DNA of 5,133 nucleotides, taken from contig JANOAI010000278.1 of assembly GCA_031411055.1 (NCBI GenBank), forward strand, positions 1 through 5,133, in the 5' to 3' direction. Shown here one piece after another: positions 1-5,133 of the stretch (positions are counted from its first letter, which is position 1; each line of letters begins with the position of its first letter). The DNA comes from JAIYDQ01 sp031411055. Lineage in GTDB: Bacteria > Planctomycetota > Planctomycetia > Pirellulales > Pirellulaceae. The notes under the pieces were generated by a model, which had not been told where the DNA came from, searched no databases, and worked only from the letters and a program-made list of their open reading frames with translations. Position numbers and translations under genes: made by a program.

Positions 1-91
1 GCGAGATGTTGGTTGGAATTGGATACCGAGTTTTTTGTTACCTCTTCCCGCCTGGATCGGTTTAGTCACATCATCAACTATTTCGACCTTC

Positions 92-348
92 ACCCTCTCC
101 TTTGGGAGGGTCGAAGCCGAGGGACGAGGCTTCGGGGAGGGTGCGAGTAGCGTTAGTAACAGTTGCCCTCCCCTCGCTGCGCTCGACCCTCCCGCGAGGA
201 GATCGTGCAGTATACGCGTTACCTCGCCCACGTCTTCGTGGGAGAGGTCGGGCTCTCAGGCCCGGGAGAGGGCCGCATTTTCCGTGGCGAAAAAGAAGAC
301 CCTCTCCCGGCCGCTACCGCGTCCGACCTCTCCCGCAAGCGGGAGAGG
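92..348. repeat. Block of nested GC-rich extragenic inverted repeats
   Basis: The block is made almost entirely of inverted repeats built on ccctctccc/gggagaggg words. Visible pairs are 92-97 with 106-111, 112-118 with 128-134 (7 bp, perfect), 135-142 with 186-193 (8 bp, perfect), 240-251 with 323-334 (12 bp, perfect), 262-272 with 300-310 (11 bp, perfect), and the terminal hairpins 221-248 and 327-348. Short reading frames crossing it differ in every frame, are repetitive and low in complexity, and are not believable proteins. The flanks 1-91 and 349-431 show nothing I can assign. Such repeats are common between genes in planctomycetes and other GC-rich bacteria; whether they are REP-like elements, transcript stabilisers or mobile-element debris is not decidable here. 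Confidence 0.8.
221..348. repeat. Cloverleaf-like core of the repeat block
   Basis: Four perfect or near-perfect arms nest here. A hairpin at 221-248 pairs acctc and cccacg with cgtggg and gaggt around a tctt loop, with one g/a mismatch. A 12-bp inverted repeat (240-251 with 323-334) encloses an 11-bp one (262-272 with 300-310). A 10-bp hairpin with a two-base loop lies at 327-348. The arms at 240-251 and 323-334 are shared with the edge hairpins, so two alternative folds compete: one long nested stem, or separate end hairpins. No run of T follows any stem, so these are not standard intrinsic terminators. Confidence 0.7.
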
Positions 349-431
349 TTACGATGAATCCTGACGAAAGCGTTAGCTTTTTCAAGCAACACAATCGCAC
401 GGCAATCTAGATTTTCATTGCGCCAACTTGA

Positions 432-1310
432 TCAACTCGGCATTGGCTCTTTCATTCCGGCAAGCAGGCCTTTTGTGTAGCCGACTGTTTCCGCCAGTCC
501 TGGCATCGGATCCTTGCTGTCCTTTTCGTATTCAAAGCCGACCAATCCTTGGAATTTTATTTTCAAGAGTGCAGCCAGAATGGACTTGGAATCGAGGATG
601 CCTCGCCCGCCTTCAATAGGAGTATTCTTGTTACCCATTGCAGAAATGTCTTTTAAGTGGACATCATAAAGACGTTCGCGACATTGAACGATCGATTGGG
701 CTGGGTCGGCACCGGCTCGAGCGGTATGCCCAACATCAATGCAAAGACCAATACGCTTATCGAGATTTTCGACGGCCCGCATCACATCAAATGGGGAGGG
801 AAAGAATTTGTCCTCGGGACCATGATTGTGGATCGCGAGCTTGATGTCGAATTCTTTAACCAGCTTGTTGAGGACGGGCAGCGAATCGTGGTCCGGCGCA
901 CAAACAATGGTTGAGACGCCAATGTCTCGAGCGAACTCAAATGCTTTACGAATTTCTTCTTCACTGCCACGCATCGTGACGTTCCCGACGCTAAGCGGAG
1001 TGATCCCTGCATCAAGAAACATCTTGGCTCTTTTTTTGCGTTCGTCGGTCGAATGAGTTAAATCAATATGATTCTTGACATTCTTGATCGACACATATTT
1101 GAGACCAACACGCTTTATCCCTTCGATCGCTTCCTCGATGGGCAATTCACGTAAAGAATAGGAAGCGACTCCCATCTTCAATCCCATCCAGGGATCGGTT
1201 TCTTCGATTGCAATGTTTGACGATGCTGCAAACGAGGTAAAGGGAATCGACGGAAGAGCGGCCGCGAGTGCGCCCGTTTTGAGCAAAAGGCGTCGCTGAA
1301 ATGGGGACAT
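432..1310 (-). CDS. Exported sugar phosphate isomerase/epimerase-like TIM-barrel protein
   Basis: A 292-residue protein of the xylose-isomerase-like TIM-barrel family (AP-endonuclease family 2 fold), which includes sugar isomerases and epimerases using a divalent metal. Residues 1-30 form a twin-arginine signal (QRRLLLK at 5-11, then a hydrophobic stretch ending in SFAAS), so the folded protein is probably exported. Likely metal or catalytic residues are H161 and H163 (IHNHGPE), D192 and H195 (CIDVGH), H218 and D221 (DVHLKD), and E260/E262 (GFEYE). The length fits the family. I chose the ATG at 1310 because an AGGA lies 9 nt before it and the twin arginines then sit near the N-terminus; the upstream TTG at 1349 adds 13 unlikely residues and overlaps the candidate -10 box. 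It stands alone. The substrate is unknown; planctomycetes carry many paralogues, so no gene symbol is given. Confidence 0.9.
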   Translation of the reverse strand: MSPFQRRLLLKTGALAAALPSIPFTSFAASSNIAIEETDPWMGLKMGVASYSLRELPIEEAIEGIKRVGLKYVSIKNVKNHIDLTHSTDERKKRAKMFLDAGITPLSVGNVTMRGSEEEIRKAFEFARDIGVSTIVCAPDHDSLPVLNKLVKEFDIKLAIHNHGPEDKFFPSPFDVMRAVENLDKRIGLCIDVGHTARAGADPAQSIVQCRERLYDVHLKDISAMGNKNTPIEGGRGILDSKSILAALLKIKFQGLVGFEYEKDSKDPMPGLAETVGYTKGLLAGMKEPMPS

Positions 1311-1319
1311 AGGTAGGTT

Positions 1320-1323
1320 TCCT
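1320..1323 (-). promoter_or_regulatory. Shine-Dalgarno site of the TIM-barrel gene
   Basis: AGGA on the minus strand, with nine bases between it and the ATG at 1310. It decides between this start and the upstream TTG at 1349. Confidence 0.6.
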
Positions 1324-1347
1324 GAAGGCAATTGGGAGTGATGGGGC

Positions 1348-1377
1348 AATATCCCTCGGGCGACATTTTAGCGTCAA
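1348..1377 (-). promoter_or_regulatory. Candidate sigma-70-type promoter of the TIM-barrel gene
   Basis: On the minus strand TTGACG (1377-1372; five of six consensus bases) is followed after 18 bases by GATATT (1353-1348; four of six). Transcription would begin about 30 bases before the ATG at 1310, leaving room for the Shine-Dalgarno site. A nearby TAAAAT just downstream of the -35 is another possible -10, but it lacks a well-spaced -35. Planctomycete promoters are poorly defined, so this is a consensus match only. Confidence 0.35.
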
Positions 1378-1562
1378 CTTTGATAAAAAACAGCAATGCT
1401 TAATTCCTGGGTGATGAATTGCTAAAATGCTTTTGGTTTTTCAGTAGTTCAAAACGGCAAAATCGATTGCGAGCGTGATCATATATCCTTAACAAAATTC
1501 GCTCTTGAACTCGATTTGCATCACGGCAAAAGTCGGATACTAGGTGTGCCAAAGGAGATTCG

Positions 1563-1702
1563 CTGGTCAGCGCCACTTGGAATTCAATTCCCAATGATTT
1601 GCGCGGTGTGCGAATCCATGAGCCGTTTTGGCGTTAGCCACGGTTTTTCTTGCAAGAACCGCGGCTAACGCCGTTCGGCTGATTCAAAGTGGCGCTGTCC
1701 AG
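1563..1702. repeat. 140-bp inverted-repeat element, MITE-like or extragenic stem-loop
   Basis: The ends are near-perfect inverted repeats. Positions 1563-1583 match the reverse complement of 1682-1702 at 19 of 21 bases, including an 11-bp perfect core (1568-1578 with 1687-1697). Inside is a second palindrome: gaatc (1612-1616) with gattc (1681-1685), agccg (1621-1625) with cggct (1676-1680), a 10-bp perfect pair ggcgttagcc (1630-1639) with ggctaacgcc (1663-1672), then cggtt (1641-1645) with aaccg (1657-1661) around cttgcaag. The gattc arm can pair with either the outer or the inner partner. There is no coding capacity and no clear target-site duplication. Size and symmetry fit a miniature inverted-repeat element; a structured 3' end for the ABC transcript is the alternative. 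The gcgttagcc word is a familiar planctomycete extragenic motif. Confidence 0.7.
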
Positions 1703-1727
1703 TTTGCTTACGACTTTATTATTGATA

Positions 1728-3560
1728 CTACTCAAGATTGCTCGTAAGCAAAGCAATCAAGTTTGGCTCGCGCGCTTGCAAGAGTTTGGCTTGATAGTCG
1801 ATCAATCGCAAATACAACCGAAATGCGATAGCCAGTTCGACGGCTGAGAAAACCAAATAGATTGGCAGAAATGGCCACTGTAAATAGTGCTGAATAGCCG
1901 CTTCGATACCGATCGCAATCGCTCCGGGAACGATGATGAGTGGGGCCGTCCACATTGCAACCATTTGGGCAAGGCCAGCTTTGAGATTGAATTGCATCGG
2001 CTTACCGCTTCCAGAAATCGGCATAGCGATCGGAAACAAGATCGATATCCAATTTCCCAAGCAACTAATCCCCAAGAATACAATGGCGGATTGAAGTAGT
2101 CCGGCAATGCAATGCAGGAAGCTAATGGGCGTCAGATAGAAGACTGAAAATCCACCCATGCCGACCATCAAGAGAAAGACAGGGATCACGGCCAGATTCT
2201 TACCGATAAGTATTTTTCGACGGCAAATGGGCATCAAAACATAGGATCGGAAAGCGGCGCGATCCATCCCAAAAACATTGCATGCCATCAACACGAACAT
2301 AAACGCCAACAAACCCACGCCAGCCTGTATTGCAAATGGTTGAAGCCCAACGGGTATCGCGGGAACCTTGTAAATCAATGTTCCACCAATAAACATCACG
2401 CAAAACATCATCGGAGCTAGGAGCAGCATTTTTGATTCCGGTGCTCTTAAGAAGCCGAGCAAGGAACTTATCGCGACTGCCGAGGTTTGTTCGGAGACCC
2501 AAGGTAGCTGACGTTCCATCCATTGTGTCGAAGGTGGGGAACTCGCTCGTTCGCTTCCTTTGGTCGACCGGGCTGATTGGGCCGAAGCTTGACGAGTATA
2601 CACCTTCATGGTCGCAAGATAGGCTCGCCAAAGAAGCATTGAACCAATCATCATCGATCCTAGAAAGCACAGCCCGGCTGGCCAAACTCTCCGGTTGGCA
2701 AGTTGCTCCGCCCCGGTCGGCAACCAACCGATTGGAATGAGCTTGTTCGCTAGAATCGAATTCCTCTCGATCCAAGCTGCTGTTTTCGCCGAATCCTCTT
2801 CCAAAAGTTTCTTCATTTTATCTGTCGCGACTTGGAGAGCGCGTTGCTGATCCACTTTGGGCATGTCACTTTGTTTGAGTTCTTCCCTCAATTTAAGTTG
2901 TTCCGTGTGGCTTGCACGTCTCGCCTGCGAAGACGCGTGAACAGAATACTGAATAATCACATTGGGCAAGAAACAAATAATAACGAAGACAGTGGTAAAT
3001 GCGGCAATGACCGATCGTTGCCGCCGTTTGTTGGAAGCCAGCGAAGCGATCCACCCTTGAATCCAATAGGTGAAGGCTGTCATCATGACGATAAAGGCTA
3101 AAACCAGTGGGATCGTTAAAAGCATTTGAGGGCCATGTGAATAGGCCGACGCAAGACTCAATCCAATCGCGCAAGGAAGAATACAAATGACATTCAGCGA
3201 CAGAAACGTCGTCAAATAGTTCATCACGAAAGCCGTGCGGAGAGTCATCGGCAGATGAAGAAGCTTGTCAAGCGAGAGCATCTCGCTTCGCTGAATATCC
3301 GTGAGCAACGAGATGACCCAACCGAAAAGGAAGAGCCCGACTAGCCCATCCCAGACATACATTAAATGAAGCGGACTGGCTTTCGGAAGGTAAAGCACTC
3401 CCAGTACGAGTGCGAGAAAAAAGGAAGACCCAGCCAGCATCAGCAGTCCGACCGTTAGGATTGTCATCAGGATCCCATTGACGAATCCAGCACGCTCCCA
3501 TTGATTTCTGCTGAGTCGCCAACGCAACCAGGCAATCGCTTTGAGATGTTCCCAGTTCAC
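1728..3560 (-). CDS. ABC-2-type transporter permease, large double-domain form
   Basis: A 610-residue integral membrane protein, the partner of the ATPase encoded just upstream. Hydrophobic segments lie near residues 30-58, 69-88, 113-138, 146-170, 184-206, 294-318, 378-395, 403-428, 455-478, 482-510, 532-555 and 562-582, about twelve spans. Between spans five and six (about 210-275) is a charged, probably coiled-coil stretch; about 320-375 is a second hydrophilic loop rich in Ser, Arg and Lys. Segments around LLHLPMTLRTA (100-110) and VLMPICRRKILIGK (441-454) look like the same cytoplasmic coupling element in each half, suggesting two fused ABC-2 domains. The start is GTG at 3560, overlapping the ATPase stop as GTGA, with AGGT nine bases upstream; a TTG at 3596 would add 12 non-membrane residues and is less likely. 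The family assignment rests on topology and context; the substrate is unknown. Confidence 0.85.
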   Translation of the reverse strand: MNWEHLKAIAWLRWRLSRNQWERAGFVNGILMTILTVGLLMLAGSSFFLALVLGVLYLPKASPLHLMYVWDGLVGLFLFGWVISLLTDIQRSEMLSLDKLLHLPMTLRTAFVMNYLTTFLSLNVICILPCAIGLSLASAYSHGPQMLLTIPLVLAFIVMMTAFTYWIQGWIASLASNKRRQRSVIAAFTTVFVIICFLPNVIIQYSVHASSQARRASHTEQLKLREELKQSDMPKVDQQRALQVATDKMKKLLEEDSAKTAAWIERNSILANKLIPIGWLPTGAEQLANRRVWPAGLCFLGSMMIGSMLLWRAYLATMKVYTRQASAQSARSTKGSERASSPPSTQWMERQLPWVSEQTSAVAISSLLGFLRAPESKMLLLAPMMFCVMFIGGTLIYKVPAIPVGLQPFAIQAGVGLLAFMFVLMACNVFGMDRAAFRSYVLMPICRRKILIGKNLAVIPVFLLMVGMGGFSVFYLTPISFLHCIAGLLQSAIVFLGISCLGNWISILFPIAMPISGSGKPMQFNLKAGLAQMVAMWTAPLIIVPGAIAIGIEAAIQHYLQWPFLPIYLVFSAVELAIAFRLYLRLIDYQAKLLQAREPNLIALLTSNLE

Positions 3561-4342
3561 GGTATGTCTACCTGAACTTGAGCATCGTCCAGCCAAGTGA
3601 GATGTTGGCTATCGGAATCAGCTTTCCCCACGCGTTCAAGAAACCTTAGCTCCAATGAGCTACCCTGCCGAAGCTCTTCGAGCGAAGTTTGCTCAACCAA
3701 TTTTCCTTGAGCGATGATCCCGACGTGTGTGCAAATCCGTTCAACAATCTCCAAGACGTGGGACGTGATAAATACGGTCGAGCCACGGGCTGCGTAGTTG
3801 ATCAACAGATCTCGGATCACTTTCGAAGTGACCGCGTCCACGCCTTCAAACGGTTCGTCAAGAAACAACAAGTCTGGATTGGGGAGCAGTGCACCCGCGA
3901 GTGCCAGCTTCTTCTTCATGCCGTGTGAGTATTCCAAGGTTAATTTTTTGTCGACATCCTCGAGACAGAGAACAGACAGCAAGTCTTCCGTTCGTTGCCG
4001 AATGGTTTCTCGTGGCATGAGAAACATCCTGCCGACAAAAGTTAGGTATTCGCAAGCCGTAAGATTATCGAAAAGCGCTAAACCTTCGGGTACGACTCCA
4101 ATCCGGCGTTTGATCTCGATGGCTTCTGATGGATTCCAGGGATTCATGCCCAGTACGGAAACACTTCCACTCGACGGAGCGAGTATTCCGGTAAGCATTT
4201 TGATGGTAGTCGATTTACCCGCTCCATTGGGCCCCAAGAAACCATAAACGCTCCCCGTATCAACCGCTAAATTCACATCGTCGACAGCATATACATCGCC
4301 GAAAGAACGGCTTAACGCCGTCGTTTGGACTGCAAAAGTCAT
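3557..4342 (-). CDS. ABC transporter ATP-binding protein (ABC-2 exporter type)
   Basis: A 261-residue nucleotide-binding subunit that hydrolyses ATP on the cytoplasmic face to drive the adjoining permease. Walker A is GPNGAGKST (37-45); the signature is YSHGMKKK (138-145), the SHGM form usual in ABC-2 exporters rather than LSGGQ; Walker B is LLFLDEP (158-164), with the catalytic Glu at 163; the D-loop region reads FEGVDA (165-170); the switch His is H195 in FITSH. The Q-loop glutamine position appears as Glu (IGVVPEG, E86), a common variant in this subgroup. The remainder after about 215 is the usual short C-terminal extension. The ATG at 4342 has no clear Shine-Dalgarno site and no alternative start just upstream in frame. 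It is the first gene of a two-gene operon and its TGA overlaps the permease GTG. EcsA/NatA-like exporters share this pattern; the substrate cannot be told. Confidence 0.95.
   Translation of the reverse strand: MTFAVQTTALSRSFGDVYAVDDVNLAVDTGSVYGFLGPNGAGKSTTIKMLTGILAPSSGSVSVLGMNPWNPSEAIEIKRRIGVVPEGLALFDNLTACEYLTFVGRMFLMPRETIRQRTEDLLSVLCLEDVDKKLTLEYSHGMKKKLALAGALLPNPDLLFLDEPFEGVDAVTSKVIRDLLINYAARGSTVFITSHVLEIVERICTHVGIIAQGKLVEQTSLEELRQGSSLELRFLERVGKADSDSQHLTWLDDAQVQVDIP
3570..3573 (-). promoter_or_regulatory. Shine-Dalgarno site of the permease, inside the ATPase gene
   Basis: AGGT on the minus strand, nine bases before the GTG start at 3560 and within the last codons of the ATPase gene. It supports the GTGA-overlap start and translational coupling. 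Confidence 0.5.
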
Positions 4343-4601
4343 TCTGTTGCCGTTCTGATCGTTCGAGCCAGATAGCCAAAATAGGATTAGTCATTCAAGG
4401 TCGCACTCAAGTCTCACGTTTAAGCAATCCTATACAACTTCTCTCAATTTTACTATCGCGTACGACGCATTTCTGGTGTCATCACGATTGTGTGGAAGAA
4501 AGTGCGTATACGCATGACTCTGGACCCCAACCGGACACGACGCATCGAAATTGTCGATGTGATGAAGTCGTTTGTATCGATAGTTGTATTGATTTGAATA
4601 G
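4343..4601. other. Intergenic region upstream of the ABC operon, with short palindromes
   Basis: No gene is supported. The right-to-left promoter of the ABC operon should lie in about 4343-4440; the best match I see is TTGAAT with CTATCT 17 bases on (minus strand), which is weak. An 8-bp inverted repeat, ataggatt at 4381-4388 with aatcctat at 4426-4433, flanks this area. Further right are a perfect 12-bp palindrome tgcgtatacgca (4503-4514), a hairpin with catcga (4543-4548) and tcgatg (4554-4559), and the 8-bp palindrome tatcgata (4575-4582). A 60-codon minus-strand frame here starts at a TTG inside the next gene's tail and is not believable. Confidence 0.55.
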
Positions 4602-5054
4602 CTACTTCGCAAGTGGATCGATGTATTCTCCGCGACTCAATTTGCCGTCGTTGTTCTTGTCGTAGACTTTCAAGGTCGCATCGAGAGATTTGCGGCCTTT
4701 TTGGCCGAGCTTGCTGGCGGCAAGATCGTTGGCTTCTAAAGGAGCTTCTGGCAAGTCGTAAAGCTCGTATCCGCTACCAGGGATTGTGCTCTTGGAAAGT
4801 TTCTAGCAGCTCTCAGTGAGAGCTCGACCGACGGTATCATTGTAGAGTCGCCGATAGCCAAAGAACAATAGATTGCTGCCTTCCTTTGCTGGAGTCCACG
4901 CAACATGATGGTTTGGTTGCAATCTTGATTCCTCGAATGCAACAATGCTCAGATTCTCTGCGGTGGATTTTCTAAGGCATGGCTCCGTGTCCAAAGATTT
5001 TGCAATCGTATAGTTGATCGAAAACACTTCAATAACCGGTAGAAACAAAGTCAA
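4602..5054 (-). pseudogene. Broken gene with a C-terminal EF-hand, possibly a sulfatase-like remnant
   Basis: One minus-strand frame runs from 5072 to the TAG at 4602-4604 but is cut by an in-frame amber codon at 4803-4805. The coding look continues on both sides. The C-terminal 66 codons contain YELYDL...EANDLAA, resembling the end of many sulfatases (ELYDL..DP.E..NLA), then a helix and a canonical EF-hand loop DKNNDGKLSRGE with Asp, Asn, Asp and Glu at positions 1, 3, 5 and 12, and finish IDPLAK. The upstream 84 codons (with HHVAWTP and LLFFGYRRLYND) I do not recognise. There is no ATG; the first available start is TTG at 5054, with no good ribosome site, and a stop lies at 5073-5075 inside a repeat. 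The simplest reading is a truncated, decayed gene whose 5' part was lost. A sequencing error at the TAG, or a genuine short gene ending there, remain possible. The sulfatase link is inference; the EF-hand is clear. Confidence 0.5.
4808..4824. repeat. Short hairpin over the amber codon of the broken gene
   Basis: agctctc (4808-4814) and gagagct (4818-4824) are perfect 7-bp inverted arms around a three-base loop, immediately beside the in-frame TAG. It could be chance in a short stretch; no T-run follows. Confidence 0.35.
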
Positions 5055-5068
5055 GCTCGAATGGCGTG

Positions 5069-5133
5069 GACTTTAGGAGCGGAACGGCTCGCGCCCAATG
5101 CCGCTGACTTTGGAAGCGGAACGGCGCGAGCCG
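5069..5133. repeat. Paired extragenic repeats with direct body and inverted tail
   Basis: A 20-bp unit beginning gacttt and ending gcggaacggc occurs at 5069-5088 and again at 5106-5125 with two mismatches. The sequences that follow are inverted rather than direct: ggctcgcgcc at 5086-5095 is the exact reverse complement of ggcgcgagcc at 5123-5132. The array runs off the right end of the window, so more copies may follow. The gcggaacggc/ctcgcgcc words recall known intergenic repeats of Rhodopirellula-type genomes, from memory and not checked. Confidence 0.7.

Larger units (their letters stand above)
1311..1727. other. Intergenic region between the TIM-barrel gene and the ABC operon
   Basis: This 417-base stretch has no credible gene. 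Its left part (about 1311-1380) holds the leader and candidate promoter of the TIM-barrel gene. The middle (about 1380-1560) is AT-rich, with one weak inverted repeat (aattc at 1402-1406 with gaatt at 1416-1420). The right part holds the 140-bp inverted-repeat element at 1563-1702. A 64-codon frame on the minus strand (1400-1594) has no recognisable similarity and starts inside the repeat arm, so it is not called. Confidence 0.7.

Noticed and set aside
221..348. CRISPR array or tRNA gene, suggested by the repeats and cloverleaf-like pairing
   Set aside because: There are no regularly spaced direct repeats and spacers, and no tRNA-conserved T-loop, anticodon arm or acceptor features.
365..383. 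Hairpin aaagc-gtta-gcttt followed by a T-run, as a terminator
   Set aside because: The stem is only five pairs, the T-run is part of it, and it faces the plus strand where no gene is seen; read on the minus strand, after the TIM-barrel gene, there is no T-run.
35..410. Overlapping plus-strand reading frames of 64-109 codons
   Set aside because: They lie in the inverted-repeat block, are rich in Arg, Pro and Ser, overlap in different frames, lack ribosome sites and match no known protein type.
1400..1594. 64-codon minus-strand frame
   Set aside because: No recognisable motif or ribosome site, and its start lies within the arm of the inverted-repeat element.
2200..2775. 191-codon minus-strand frame inside the permease gene
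   Set aside because: It is an out-of-frame shadow of the permease, whose own frame has clear membrane segments; the shadow has a soluble, random-looking composition.
3798..4247. 149-codon plus-strand frame opposite the ATPase gene
   Set aside because: Antisense shadow of a gene with intact Walker A, signature and Walker B motifs.
4430..4612. 60-codon minus-strand frame after the EF-hand gene
   Set aside because: It starts at a TTG inside the tail of the EF-hand frame, has no ribosome site or recognisable motif, and spans the palindromes.

Overview
This window looks like chromosomal DNA of a planctomycete, most likely a Rhodopirellula/Pirellulaceae-type organism. That is an inference from three things: a twin-arginine-exported xylose-isomerase-like TIM-barrel protein, a degraded reading frame ending in an EF-hand calcium loop (with a possible sulfatase-like tail), and dense GC-rich extragenic inverted repeats of the gcgttagcc, ccctctccc and gcggaacggc kinds. 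No rRNA, tRNA, CRISPR array, transposase or phage gene was seen.

Layout: positions 1-431 hold no credible gene; 92-348 is a block of nested inverted repeats. Positions 432-1310 (minus) encode a secreted sugar phosphate isomerase/epimerase-like protein with a good start, Shine-Dalgarno and candidate promoter. Positions 1311-1727 are intergenic and contain a 140-bp inverted-repeat element (1563-1702) that resembles a MITE or a large extragenic stem-loop, 25 bp past the end of the next operon. Positions 1728-4342 (minus) are a two-gene ABC transporter operon: the ATP-binding subunit comes first and the large membrane subunit second, with stop and start fused in a 4-bp GTGA overlap. Positions 4343-4601 are non-coding with several short palindromes. 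Positions 4602-5054 (minus) are a reading frame broken by one amber codon, its C-terminal part carrying an EF-hand. The right edge (5069-5133) is a pair of repeats in which a 20-bp unit is direct and the 10-bp tail is inverted.

Function: the ATPase and permease almost certainly form one ABC-2-type exporter, made in matched amounts through translational coupling; the substrate cannot be read from the sequence. The TIM-barrel protein is transcribed separately and probably acts on a sugar or polyol outside the cytoplasm. All supported genes are on the minus strand. The coding part is ordinary. The least explained material is the repeats and the broken EF-hand frame, and I do not see convincing evidence of a new multi-gene system.
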